DNA of 64,000 nt from Paenibacillus helianthi (GTDB taxonomy: Bacteria; Bacillota; Bacilli; Paenibacillales; Paenibacillaceae): positions 62,001 to 126,000 of the forward strand of contig NZ_LVWI01000032.1 in the NCBI RefSeq assembly GCF_001909055.1. The letters are read 5' to 3'. Within the stretch, counting starts at the first letter, position 1; the number at the start of each line of letters is the position of its first letter. Both the position numbers and the translations under genes were made by a program. A model generated the notes under the pieces. That model was not told the origin of the DNA, ran no database searches, and saw only the letters and a program-made list of their open reading frames with translations. Below are positions 44,113-53,777 of this stretch, piece by piece.

Positions 44113-45360
44113 TCACGGTTTGTGAAGTACTCCAGGCTCCTGCTTCGGCAGAGTGATAAAGATGACAAATCCAATGATAAATAACGGGATCACCGATAGA
44201 ATACTAAGGCTGGCATTGCCCGTTAAGGTAGTTGTCAAAGACATGAGCGCAGGACCGATGATCGCCGCGAATTTGCCAAAGATATTGTAAAAGCCAAAGA
44301 ATTCATTGGATTTTTCCTTAGGGATAATCTTCGCATAATAGGACCGGCTGAGCGCCTGAATGCCGCCCTGGGCTGAACCAATTAACGCCCCAAGAATAAA
44401 AATATGCCAGACGGAAGTGATAAAGAAAGCCGCGATACAGGCAATGATATAGGTGAATATCCCCACAATAATCATCGTCCGGGCGGAGTAGGTTTTGGCC
44501 AGGTTGCCATAGAGGATAGCACAGGGAAAAGCAATAATCTGGATCACCAGCAGAATGCCAAGCAAGGAAAACGTGTCTAAGGCATCAGCGCCCAGAACGG
44601 ACGTCGCATAAGGCACTACCATTTTAATAATCGTATCTACCCCGTCAATATAGAAAAAGTAAGCAAGCAAGAAAACAAAGACCATTTTGTGCTGTCTGAT
44701 ATTCCTGAAGGTGCTAGCCAGTCTTCTGAAGCTGCGGATCACCGGTCTGGGCTCAGGCTCAATATAGTGTCTTTGCTTCACATCCCTGATCATGGGTATG
44801 GTCAACAGCCCCCACCAAAGGGCCGTAATAATGAATCCAATCTGATAACCGGTGGCCTTATCCATCCCCAGAGCAAGAATCAAGAGCAGGCTGATCCCAA
44901 AAGGAATAACGCTGGAAATATAGCCAAAAGCAAACCCCCGGGTCGATACCTTATCCATCCGCTCATCCTTCGTAACATCCACCAGAAAAGAGTCATAGAA
45001 AATGTTAGCTCCGGCAAAACCGATGGCTGACAGGATATAGAATACAATTAATAGCTGCCACTGTCCGCTAGCAGGTGCGACGAAGGCCAGCGAAGCGGTA
45101 GCCAACACCCCGATCATAGTAAAAAACACGAAGAAACGCTTCTTCGTGTCCTTGTAATCAGCGATCGTCCCTAATACCGGGCTGAGGATCGCCACCAGAA
45201 TACTTGCGATGGAATTAAAATACCCCAGATCCATGCTGCTGCTCACATTCCTAAACATACCAAATACTATGGGCAAAAGCGCCGTGGTCACCGCCATCGA
45301 ATACGCCGAATTGCCGCAGTCATACAGAATCCATGATTTCTCTTCTTTGCTAAGCTTCAT
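44113..45360 (-). CDS. MFS transporter, UMF1 (Atg22-like) family
   Basis: A 415-residue permease with about twelve transmembrane helices. The N-terminus SWILYDCGNSAYSMAVTT is characteristic of the UMF1/Atg22-like group, as are GTIADYKDTKKRFF in loop 2-3 and SRSYYAKIIPKEKSNEFFGFYN later. Related proteins export amino acids from yeast vacuoles; bacterial substrates are unknown. I start at the ATG at 45360 with GAGGTGG upstream. It is next to but convergent with the AraC gene, so membership in the sugar regulon is not implied. Confidence 0.88.
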   Translation of the reverse strand: MKLSKEEKSWILYDCGNSAYSMAVTTALLPIVFGMFRNVSSSMDLGYFNSIASILVAILSPVLGTIADYKDTKKRFFVFFTMIGVLATASLAFVAPASGQWQLLIVFYILSAIGFAGANIFYDSFLVDVTKDERMDKVSTRGFAFGYISSVIPFGISLLLILALGMDKATGYQIGFIITALWWGLLTIPMIRDVKQRHYIEPEPRPVIRSFRRLASTFRNIRQHKMVFVFLLAYFFYIDGVDTIIKMVVPYATSVLGADALDTFSLLGILLVIQIIAFPCAILYGNLAKTYSARTMIIVGIFTYIIACIAAFFITSVWHIFILGALIGSAQGGIQALSRSYYAKIIPKEKSNEFFGFYNIFGKFAAIIGPALMSLTTTLTGNASLSILSVIPLFIIGFVIFITLPKQEPGVLHKP

Positions 45361-45450
45361 CCAACATCCACCTCTTATCACTAGTTAATTACTGTTATAT
45401 CATGTGATCATATGAGGCATGTTAAGCGGATGTAAAATCACCTATTCTAA

Positions 45451-46617
45451 CTACAACGTCTCCGTACTGAGCGTAAATCCTTCGATCACGACATCCTCGT
45501 CCACCTCGATCATGATGCAGCGTTTCCCTTGATAGTTCACCTGCTTCACATATCTCAGGTCCTGCGGGCTGATGGAAATGGTAGCTACCTTAGTTTCGAT
45601 CTTGATCGATTTGGTAGTGAATTTCGGAATCACACTGCTCGCCTTCATTTCATAGTTCTTATCGTCGATGATGGTTTCGAATGCCCGCTCCACCTTTTCC
45701 GCCGTCACGTTCTCAACACCGCTTCCCGCCAGGACACGTTCCACGTCTTTGTAATCCAGCTTAGGTGGCTCTTCTTCCCCTGCGCCATCTTCAATGACCT
45801 GCTGAATCTGCTCATATACCTGGGCAAGGGTGGTCGTATCGAGCAGTTCACCCGCTACTTCCTTCACGATGTCCTCAAAGTAAGACCGTTCCTCGAGCGC
45901 CGTTACAGAGGTCTCCGCATTCAAGACCTGCTCAATGAACCGAGGGTCCGGAAAATTAGATTTTCCCGTACAATATAGAATGCGGTTCACATCCGAATAG
46001 TTGTCCGTCACACTCGGATAAAAGAAACCCTGCTCCGGCGTACTGAGCTTAACAATCGGATCGACGATAATATTGTACTTGAATTCCCGCTCCACATAAT
46101 CGAACATGAGGTTCTTGCGCTGTTGCTCCGTGGAATTCACGCTGCACAGAATGAACGGATGCGCGAACATCTCGTTCTTCTCGCTCTCTTCGGCTTCATC
46201 ATTTCTGGCCTTAGTCGGCCGGTAATACTGCCCGCGCACAAAAGTGACCACCATGTCTTTTTCATACTTGGCATCTACCAGCATTTTGTCCACCAGCAGC
46301 ATCATCAGGTCCTGCCATTCTTCAGGATCACCTGTCACCAGGCCTTGGTGAAGCATGACCCGCGCCGGATCCTCTGCGTCCTCCTGAAACTTCAACTCGA
46401 ACAGCTTATGGTCCAGATCACCGGTCAGCAATTTTTTGAAATTGCCCATATAGAGCTCCTGCTTCTCTCTGTCCACAAGGCCAAACGGCAGGCGCTCCCA
46501 ATGATAAATCTCGTTCGTCTCCTTCATAATATACACGTTAAGAATATCATGGAGGTTCAGCAAATCATGATCCAGCTTAAACTGCTTGCGTATGTGTGCA
46601 ACTTCTTTTTTATTCAT
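45451..46617 (-). CDS. DUF4317-family protein
   Basis: A 388-residue soluble protein that I recognise as DUF4317: it begins MNKKEVAHIRKQFKLDHDLL, has NVYIMKETNEIYHWE and FVRGQYYRPTKA, and a central cysteine-poor alpha/beta region. No function is known for the family. It is monocistronic, with AAGGAG about 13 bases before the ATG, a long spacing. Confidence 0.8.
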   Translation of the reverse strand: MNKKEVAHIRKQFKLDHDLLNLHDILNVYIMKETNEIYHWERLPFGLVDREKQELYMGNFKKLLTGDLDHKLFELKFQEDAEDPARVMLHQGLVTGDPEEWQDLMMLLVDKMLVDAKYEKDMVVTFVRGQYYRPTKARNDEAEESEKNEMFAHPFILCSVNSTEQQRKNLMFDYVEREFKYNIIVDPIVKLSTPEQGFFYPSVTDNYSDVNRILYCTGKSNFPDPRFIEQVLNAETSVTALEERSYFEDIVKEVAGELLDTTTLAQVYEQIQQVIEDGAGEEEPPKLDYKDVERVLAGSGVENVTAEKVERAFETIIDDKNYEMKASSVIPKFTTKSIKIETKVATISISPQDLRYVKQVNYQGKRCIMIEVDEDVVIEGFTLSTETL

Positions 46618-46807
46618 AATGGGTTAGGCAGCTCCTTAGATGTGTTCTGACTTTTACTAGTATAAAGGATTAGAGCGGAATTTTCCTATGTTAACTTGGA
46701 CTTTGAAAAGCTGCCGGGCCGCGTTCTTGCCGCATACTGTCTGCCGGCTCTTGATATGTATAGATATAGTGGGATTAACAGAGGTATGTTCCCCTCCGGA
46801 AACAAAA

Positions 46808-46850
46808 GCAAAAAAGCGGGTTCAGACTGGGTCTGAATCCGCTTTTTTGC
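46808..46850. terminator. Bidirectional terminator downstream of the large SLH gene
   Basis: GCAAAAAAGCGG and CCGCTTTTTTGC pair perfectly and enclose TTCAGAC/GTCTGAA. Both strands have T runs. It lies 15 bases after the stop of the leftward 1747-residue gene. Between 46618 and 46808 I see no gene. Confidence 0.9.
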
Positions 46851-46864
46851 TGTTTATTCCGAAT

Positions 46865-49800
46865 TTAATTCGTAAGATCCGACTTCTGTAGCAGCCGTTG
46901 AATCAGGACAGCCACTTCTGCACGGGTGACATTGGATTTGGCCTCCAGTTTGTTACCGCTGCGGCCGCTGATCAAGCCTGCTTTGACGGCCAGTGCGAGA
47001 CTGTCCTTAGCCCAGTCTCCTACACTTCCTGCATCCTTGAAGCTGGCAAGTACGCTCGCAGCATCTGCAGCCCCGGTCCGGTCAGCAAGTCCGGTCGGCT
47101 TCATCGCTTTGGCAATAATATTCATCGCCTGCTCACGGGTGATTTTGGCATCCGGACGGAATGTTCCGTCTTCGAAGCCGGTAATCAGACCGAACTCAGA
47201 AGCTGTTTCTACTGCTCCTGCATACCAGGCATCCGCAGGTACATCCGCAAATGCCGTTTTTCCTTTCCCAAGCTTCAGTCCCAGACCGCGTACGATAATT
47301 GCCGCGAACTCCGCCCGGGTAATATCAGAATTCGGATTAAATGTTGTTTCGTTCACTCCGTTAACTACCATACGTGAGCCCATATCATTCACTGCATCCT
47401 TAGCCCAATGGTTCTCCACATCAGCAAAGGTCATTGGATGCCAGACCACCGAATAGGAGCTGTTCGTCAGGCTGTTAATCTCTGCATAATACTTTCCGTC
47501 CTTCAGGATGATTTTGGTCGGTACATGCCGCACTGTTCCATCAGGGTCTACAACAATCCCTGTTGTAATCCGTTTCGGGTCAATGCCGGCCGGAAGTGCT
47601 ACTGTCCGCTCAACATACGCGTTAAACCGGCTGATCTCCACTGTCGAATTGCCGTAAGTTCCAGTGATAGTGAAATCCAATGAAGGAGCAATGAGGGTAA
47701 AACCACCTCTGCTTGCTGCCCCTGTGATCACCTGGCTCATGGTCGTCGAAGTCTCACCAATGGTAATCTTCAGCTTGATATCTTCCAGCTTCACACCGGT
47801 ACCGAATTGCTGAGCCATCGCCCCGATGTTGATTTCCTTGGCCGGCAAGATGTAGGAAGCATTATTCGTCTGAAGCACTAATGTTGACGATACATTCTCC
47901 ATGTTTTTAATCATCTGACCATTCAGTTCGCCGACGAAAATGTTGGAATCCTGTGATACCGGAATTGTAACTACTGCCCCTTTGCCTTCCGTATCCAGCT
48001 TCGCTTGAAGTTTGGATGGATCAACAGCGATAGTAGTTGTTTTTACGGTACCGGTAGTTGTGGTCGTCGCTGTGCCTGCATTCTCTTGCTTGCCGTTAAC
48101 AAGGACTATTACTTCGGTAATCCCCCCAGTGCCACTGGGCGTGCCGCCGGTATTGCTATTCGTGTTGCCTGGATCTGTGCTAGGAGCCGCCGTTTCAGCA
48201 ACTACAACTGCTATCACGCTTCCATACTTCACTACCTTGCCACCCGCATCAACTTCAGCAATACCCATTCTTTCACCATTCGCCGCAGGAACCAATCCAT
48301 CACTTCCCACAAGCGTGTAGCCTGCAAGGATGTCTCCTACATTCGGCACTACGGCACTGCCTGTGCCAAAGTTCTTATAGTATAAATTATGCCCAGCTGC
48401 AGGTGCAGGTGTGACTGTGATTTGGGTTTTACCGTTATTGCCCGTGCCGCTTGGATCGCTGGCGCTCAAGTTGAGACCGCCAGCTGGAGCAGGCACACTA
48501 TCCGTAAAGGTCAGTGTGGTAGCCGGTCCTGCCGGTAAAGAGCCACTGGCAGCCACCCTTACTTTAACGATATGATTGCCGCTTAAATCCGGCAGGTTAG
48601 TACCGTCATACCGTACATAAGATTTATCATCTACTGCAAATTCCATGCTCGTATCGAGACCTACAATCGCATTGTTCTGATCGTCAGCTGTGACTTCAGG
48701 TGCGGCTGGAATGACTGCATTGGAGTTATGCACGGTAACTTGAAGAGCAATGGAAGCAAAGGATGTTGGCGTCGCCTTTACCCGGATGTAGTAGGTATCA
48801 GGGGCAAGGCCGGTTATCACAGCATCCTCCACTATTGTCCAAGAGCCTGCGCTGCCTTTCTTGTACTCCATCTGGAGTGTCACATTCTGAATGGAACCGT
48901 TGTTAGCCCCGCCGTACGTGATATCTGTGACGGTCACTCCAACCGGAGCTGCAGAACGGGACGGAACATTCAGCGTCTGTGCTGTGCTGTCTGTAGTCGT
49001 GGAGCCATTCCCCTTCTTCACGATGCTCAGCGGCGTTCCCAGCCAGCTGCTGTCCATCGCCAGCTTGCCGCTGGCGTCTGCCGTGACTACATTACCGTTC
49101 ACGGTGTAGGAGCCGCTTGCCGTCAGGCCGGTTAGCTGCTCGGCGGCGTAGTCGATCACTGCCGCCGGGGTGGTTTCCGGCGTGGCCGTGTACGCACCGA
49201 CCGTCACTTGTACGGGAGCTGAAGCGAATGTTGTTGGCGTCGATTTTGTCCGGATATAGTACGTGTCCGGTGAAAGTCCGGTTACGCTTGTACCCGTTAC
49301 GTCTGACCAAGCCCCTGCGGAGCCTTTCTTGTACTCCATTGCATTGGTCACATTCGTGAGCGAGCCGTCGTTCGCATTCACTGCTGTTTCATTCGTCTTG
49401 CCGACACTGCTTGGTGCCGCCGGACGGGACGGAACATTCAGCGTCTGCGCCGTGCTGTCTGTAGTCGTGGAGCCATTCCCCTTCTTCACGATGCTCAGCG
49501 ACGTACCCAGCCAGCTGCTGTCCATCGCCAGCTTGCCGCTGGCGTCTGCCGTGACTGCATTACCATTCACGGTGTAGGAACCGTTTGCCGTCAGGCCGGT
49601 CAGCTGCTCGGCGGTGTAGTCGATCACTGCCGCCGGGGTCGTTTCCGGCGTGGCCATGTACGCGCCGACCGTCACTTGTACGGGAGCTGAAGCGAATGTT
49701 GTTGGCGTTGATTTTGTCCGGATGTAGTACATGTCCGGTGCAAGTCCGGTTACGCTTGTACCCGTTACGTCTGACCAAGTCCCTGCGGAGCCCTTCTTGT

Positions 49801-52108
49801 ACTCCATTGCAGTGCTCACATTCGTGAGTGAGCCGTCGTTCGCATTCACTGCTGTTTCATTCGTCTTGCCGACACTGCTTGGTGCCGCCGGACGCGAAGG
49901 AACATTCAGCGTCTGCGCTGTGCTGTCTGTAGTCGTCGAGCCGTTACCCTTCTTCACGATGCTCAGCGGCGTTCCCAGCCAGCTGCTGTCGATCGCCAGC
50001 TTGCCGTTGGCGTCTGCCGTAACCGCATTACCGTTCACGGTGTAGGAGCCGCTTGCCGTCAGGCCGGTTAACTGTTCGGCGGTGTAGTCGATCACTGCCG
50101 CCGGGGTGGTTTCCGCTATCCCCCCACTTCCGAGCACAATTTTTGTATTCCCGTTACCAACAATATAGAATTTATTATTTTGATAGAGAACCTGGCTTAA
50201 TCCGCTTCCGCTTACTCCCAGGGCTTGCTCATCATACTTGTTCCATGTCTGTAGATCATTGGAAGAGTACGCAACATGATGTTGAATATTCTGATTGTCG
50301 TACATCGTTCCAACAGCAACATACATTCCGTTGCCATAATCTATGGAGTACAGTTCAGTCCAATTTGAGCTTCCGTCAATAACATGGTCTGTCCAGACCG
50401 AGGCACCGCTTAACGCTCCTGTGGTCTCCAAAACATGAGGAAATCCATCATTGCCATTCGTAACCACAACCATGTATTTTCCATTTGCATAAGTTACATC
50501 ATAGATGGAATAATATTCGCTGGATTGCTGATAGTCATTAACTAACGAATCAAGAGAACTCCAACTCGTACCATTCACGGAGCTCCATACGCCTCCAGTA
50601 CCAAAGGCTACATATACCCCGTTCACATACTTCACGTTATAAAATGTTGCCCCGCTATAGGTTGCGCCTACAGTCCATGAGGTTCCATCAGCGGATGTGA
50701 GGATTTTATCACCTTTAGTTACAGCAACAAAGCCGCTGGAGCCATAGGCTAACCCGGTCACAGGCCCTGCAGCTCCGGCTGGAAGATCGGAGATTGTCCA
50801 GGTTTGTGCATCTGCCGAGACCCCTACTCTCTTCCCTGCCGCAACGAAAAGATTGTTCCCATATGCAATTTTTGAAAGACCCTGTGCAGGCAGCAGAGTA
50901 TCGGCTGTACTCAGCTGATCCCATCCGCCTGAAGAGGACAAGATGAACCCATCTGGAAGCTCCGCACTATCATTAGGACTTATGCTTCCGGCAACCCCCC
51001 ATGTGCTTCCGTTATACGCAATCCCCTGCAAATTACCACTGAGTCTTTTCCAAGTTACTCTATCGGGAGTAACGACAAGACTTGGGGATGACGTAGTGAT
51101 CAGTACCATTCCTGTACCGTTCGAGGCAGCCGAACGTATCGTATGGTTCGTTACGGAATTCACTGCTGTCCACGCCGCTCCGCCGTTTGCCGAACTATAC
51201 ATCTCTCCTGCCCGGCCAAAACGATACAGCTGTGACCCTACCTGCACAACACCAAGCGTTCTATTGTAGGATGAATCTGCGGTAAACGTCATTCCATCAC
51301 TGCTGGCGAAACCTTCATTCCAGCTATGTGATACATAGAGCTTACTGTTGTACACAGATAATGAATCCAATCCGTATGAATTACTCAAGCCACTTAAGAA
51401 TTTAGTTGTCCAGCTTGCTCCATTAGCCGAGTATGCATATCCGGCAAATACATTTCCGGTGACGACATATTTTCCATTAAAGTAGGAGATGTCTGTCAAA
51501 TAAAATGGGGTGCTGGTGGTCGATCCACTAGGCCAGAAACAAGCCGTTGTACTCCATTGGCTCCAGTTCTGCCCATCTGCAGAAGAATAGACCACTCCCA
51601 AGTCCTCCGCCCGGACAAAGGCACTATTGCTGGTACTCCATCTTCCGCCAACAGCATAAAATGCCCCGTTGAGGTAGCGCACACTTTGTAAGACATCAGC
51701 AGTTACAGCTGTGGACTTGTCCGTCCATGTTGCGCCTCCGTCCGTGGAAACCATCAACTTGGCTTTTGCACTGGAGTTTGTATAATCTACACCCGTCACC
51801 ACATAAGTACTTGAAGTGAAGGCAATGCTCCGCCATGAAATTTTGGCATTAGAGAACGGGACAGTGATTAGGGCCCAGTTCATCCCATCTGCCGATTGAA
51901 TAATTTTCCCGCCTTCACCTACTGCCGTATACTTCCCATTAGCATAGATCACGCTGTTTAAATTTCCGTCCAGATTCCCTGCTACCGCCGATTCAACGGT
52001 CAGGTTGCCCCCCGAAGCCTGCGCCCGGACCATATTCAAATTCGGAAATACCAGTAAGAGTGCGAGAATTAAAACTAAGGATCTCTTCCATAACAACTGT
52101 TTCTTCAT
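46865..52108 (-). CDS. 1747-residue S-layer-homology surface protein with Asp-box-like and tandem repeats
   Basis: An exported wall-bound protein. The signal peptide ends near residue 31 (VRAQA). Residues about 35-660 carry many Asp-box/BNR-like motifs of the S-x-D/N-G-x-x-W type (STDGGATW, SSADGQNW, TSADGTSW), suggesting one or two beta-propellers. Three copies of a 156-residue module follow, each starting TTPAAVIDY and including KGNGSTTTDSTAQTLNVP and a fibronectin-like half with MEYKKGSAG. A beta-rich linker leads to three SLH domains over the last 200 residues (FADVENHWAKDAV, FADVPADAWYAGAV, DWAKDSLALAVKAG). Sugar binding or adhesion is likely; no catalytic site is visible. GGAGG lies before the ATG. 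Confidence 0.9.
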   Translation of the reverse strand: MKKQLLWKRSLVLILALLLVFPNLNMVRAQASGGNLTVESAVAGNLDGNLNSVIYANGKYTAVGEGGKIIQSADGMNWALITVPFSNAKISWRSIAFTSSTYVVTGVDYTNSSAKAKLMVSTDGGATWTDKSTAVTADVLQSVRYLNGAFYAVGGRWSTSNSAFVRAEDLGVVYSSADGQNWSQWSTTACFWPSGSTTSTPFYLTDISYFNGKYVVTGNVFAGYAYSANGASWTTKFLSGLSNSYGLDSLSVYNSKLYVSHSWNEGFASSDGMTFTADSSYNRTLGVVQVGSQLYRFGRAGEMYSSANGGAAWTAVNSVTNHTIRSAASNGTGMVLITTSSPSLVVTPDRVTWKRLSGNLQGIAYNGSTWGVAGSISPNDSAELPDGFILSSSGGWDQLSTADTLLPAQGLSKIAYGNNLFVAAGKRVGVSADAQTWTISDLPAGAAGPVTGLAYGSSGFVAVTKGDKILTSADGTSWTVGATYSGATFYNVKYVNGVYVAFGTGGVWSSVNGTSWSSLDSLVNDYQQSSEYYSIYDVTYANGKYMVVVTNGNDGFPHVLETTGALSGASVWTDHVIDGSSNWTELYSIDYGNGMYVAVGTMYDNQNIQHHVAYSSNDLQTWNKYDEQALGVSGSGLSQVLYQNNKFYIVGNGNTKIVLGSGGIAETTPAAVIDYTAEQLTGLTASGSYTVNGNAVTADANGKLAIDSSWLGTPLSIVKKGNGSTTTDSTAQTLNVPSRPAAPSSVGKTNETAVNANDGSLTNVSTAMEYKKGSAGTWSDVTGTSVTGLAPDMYYIRTKSTPTTFASAPVQVTVGAYMATPETTPAAVIDYTAEQLTGLTANGSYTVNGNAVTADASGKLAMDSSWLGTSLSIVKKGNGSTTTDSTAQTLNVPSRPAAPSSVGKTNETAVNANDGSLTNVTNAMEYKKGSAGAWSDVTGTSVTGLSPDTYYIRTKSTPTTFASAPVQVTVGAYTATPETTPAAVIDYAAEQLTGLTASGSYTVNGNVVTADASGKLAMDSSWLGTPLSIVKKGNGSTTTDSTAQTLNVPSRSAAPVGVTVTDITYGGANNGSIQNVTLQMEYKKGSAGSWTIVEDAVITGLAPDTYYIRVKATPTSFASIALQVTVHNSNAVIPAAPEVTADDQNNAIVGLDTSMEFAVDDKSYVRYDGTNLPDLSGNHIVKVRVAASGSLPAGPATTLTFTDSVPAPAGGLNLSASDPSGTGNNGKTQITVTPAPAAGHNLYYKNFGTGSAVVPNVGDILAGYTLVGSDGLVPAANGERMGIAEVDAGGKVVKYGSVIAVVVAETAAPSTDPGNTNSNTGGTPSGTGGITEVIVLVNGKQENAGTATTTTTGTVKTTTIAVDPSKLQAKLDTEGKGAVVTIPVSQDSNIFVGELNGQMIKNMENVSSTLVLQTNNASYILPAKEINIGAMAQQFGTGVKLEDIKLKITIGETSTTMSQVITGAASRGGFTLIAPSLDFTITGTYGNSTVEISRFNAYVERTVALPAGIDPKRITTGIVVDPDGTVRHVPTKIILKDGKYYAEINSLTNSSYSVVWHPMTFADVENHWAKDAVNDMGSRMVVNGVNETTFNPNSDITRAEFAAIIVRGLGLKLGKGKTAFADVPADAWYAGAVETASEFGLITGFEDGTFRPDAKITREQAMNIIAKAMKPTGLADRTGAADAASVLASFKDAGSVGDWAKDSLALAVKAGLISGRSGNKLEAKSNVTRAEVAVLIQRLLQKSDLTN
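48715..50114 (-). repeat. Three 468-bp tandem repeats within the SLH gene
   Basis: Matching blocks recur at a 468-base period, for example the codons for TTPAAVIDY near 50114, 49646 and 49178. The first two copies are nearly identical in DNA; the third keeps the first half and diverges in the fibronectin-like half. High identity points to recent duplication or gene conversion, and the period keeps the frame. Confidence 0.85.
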
Positions 52109-52365
52109 GCTGTTCCTCCTCTTCTCGATTTGATGTGGTGCATAGCAGCTTACTCTGTAGCTATTCCTCAGGTTTATCTTTAAAAAGATTCTTCCTGTGT
52201 GAGCGATTTAATTGACAAAGATAAAGTTCGACAAATAATAACAAATCCCTTTAAAATGCGGTACTATATTCAAAAAAATCTTCTGCTAATATTGAAATTT
52301 CCGACTAATTAACCTCTTTACTTTTTAATCTCATTAACCCTATAGTCTCATCCGTTACGTATGGT

Positions 52366-52400
52366 AAAAACAAAAAGAAGGGGCAATACTTCTCCCCTTC
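52366..52400 (-). terminator. Terminator of the acetyltransferase gene
   Basis: On the minus strand GAAGGGG and CCCCTTC pair and are followed by TTTTTGTTTTT. It lies in the 367-base gap between the acetyltransferase and the SLH gene; the rest of the gap is AT-rich and presumably carries the SLH promoter. Confidence 0.8.
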
Positions 52401-52475
52401 CATTCTCTCTTCTTATATAAATAAGAACCCTACTTTTCCTTGAAGCAAATGGACAACCACTAATCCCGTTCCGGC

Positions 52476-53045
52476 TCATTTTACATAGTCTTCTCTTAGA
52501 ATACTGTACATTTCTATATCAATAATCCCTTTACCTGACCATAAGGTGGCTTGTCTTAACGTTCCTTCTTTGATGAAGCCGTTCTTCAATAGGACCTTCT
52601 TGGAATTCTCATTTCGAGGCATGACTTCAGCCTGAATTCTGTTGACGTTAACGTCCCTGAACAAGAAATCGAGCAACAGGTTTACCGCTCCGGCAGCAAT
52701 CCCTTTTCCCCAATGCGATTCCGCCAAAAAGTAGCCAATCGTCACCACGTTTACCTTTTGATTAAAGTCTTGAGCTTCAATAATACCCATCAACCGGCCG
52801 GGCTCAGAATGGTAGAAGATTCCCCACTTGACCCTTGATTTTTTATGATAGTCTCTCTCGAAATGCCCTATCATGTTCTTCACAGTATCTTTATTGTGTT
52901 TCGGGATGATGCCGCAGTATTCAAACACACGGTCATTGTTATAGATTTCAAAAACTTCGTCGAGATGATCATCCTCAATCTTTTTCAATACGATATCATC
53001 TGACTGCAGGATCGGAAACTGCCCAAACACGGCTTCTAAGTTCAT
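52476..53045 (-). CDS. RimJ/RimL-like GNAT acetyltransferase
   Basis: About 189 residues of the ribosomal-protein N-acetyltransferase-like group. It has DIVLKKIEDDHLDEVFEIYN at the start, VVTIGYFLAESHWGKGIAAGAV (motif A) and VNRIQAEVMPRNENSKKVLLKNGFI (motif B). The substrate may be a protein N-terminus, a drug or a small molecule. I start at the ATG at 53045 after AGGAGTGG; the open frame runs further but lacks a site. Confidence 0.85.
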   Translation of the reverse strand: MNLEAVFGQFPILQSDDIVLKKIEDDHLDEVFEIYNNDRVFEYCGIIPKHNKDTVKNMIGHFERDYHKKSRVKWGIFYHSEPGRLMGIIEAQDFNQKVNVVTIGYFLAESHWGKGIAAGAVNLLLDFLFRDVNVNRIQAEVMPRNENSKKVLLKNGFIKEGTLRQATLWSGKGIIDIEMYSILREDYVK

Positions 53046-53145
53046 TGCGGCACCACTCCTATTCTCATATAAGTAAAATGATATAATAATCATTTGTTAT
53101 TTTCTTGATAATCAATGCGCATATTTGTCCAAGTCTGTGCAAAAT

Positions 53146-53715
53146 TCAGACCCTGAGCGAGCCACGGAATCCCCTAGCACCATAGTAAGAATCCGCACCG
53201 TTATGATACACGAAGACATTGCCATAACGGTAATCAGCAAAGATAGCACCACCAAGTTGTCTAATCTCAGAAGGTGTTTTCACCCAGCTTGATGTTTTCA
53301 TATCGAAATTCCCAAGCTTCTGCAGCTCCCGGTATTGTTCTTCTGTTAACAGCTCAACGCCCATGGCGGCCACCATATTCATAGCGCTGTTTTTCGGCTT
53401 ATGTTCTTTCCTTGACTCCAGCGCTTTATGGTCATAACATACACTTCTGCGGCCTTTAGGGCTTTCTGCTGAGCAGTCATAAAAAATGTATTCATCCGTC
53501 TCTTCATCATACCTAACCACATCCGGTTCACCACCGGTTGTTTCCATTTCATGGAGTGACCACCATTTTTCAGGATTCGCTTCCAGCTTTGCTTGCACTT
53601 TAGCCCATTCCAAACCTGGATGGCGGTTCATGTGTTTCTCAAAACGGGCTTCCAATGCTCCGAGCAGTTCTTCACGTTGTTCTGTTGACAATTCTCTTCT
53701 TTCATTGGTCATCAT
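53146..53715 (-). CDS. DUF4256-family protein
   Basis: A 189-residue soluble protein matching my memory of DUF4256: LLGALEARFEKHMNRHPGLEW, WWSLHEMETTGGEPDVV, FYDCSAESPKGRRSVCYD and the end FVYHNGADSYYGARGFRGSL. Function unknown. GAGGGGG lies just before the ATG. It sits between the acetyltransferase and an ABC exporter pair on the same strand with separate spacing of about 60 to 100 bases. Confidence 0.82.
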   Translation of the reverse strand: MMTNERRELSTEQREELLGALEARFEKHMNRHPGLEWAKVQAKLEANPEKWWSLHEMETTGGEPDVVRYDEETDEYIFYDCSAESPKGRRSVCYDHKALESRKEHKPKNSAMNMVAAMGVELLTEEQYRELQKLGNFDMKTSSWVKTPSEIRQLGGAIFADYRYGNVFVYHNGADSYYGARGFRGSLRV

Positions 53716-53777
53716 GAAACCCCCTCAATTTGTATAACGATTATATTGAATAGGAACCATCGTAATTATACTTCAGT

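Noticed and set aside
48005-50382. Long plus-strand open frames within the SLH gene repeats
   Set aside because: They are opposite-strand shadows repeated at the same 468-base period, without ribosome binding sites or family resemblance.
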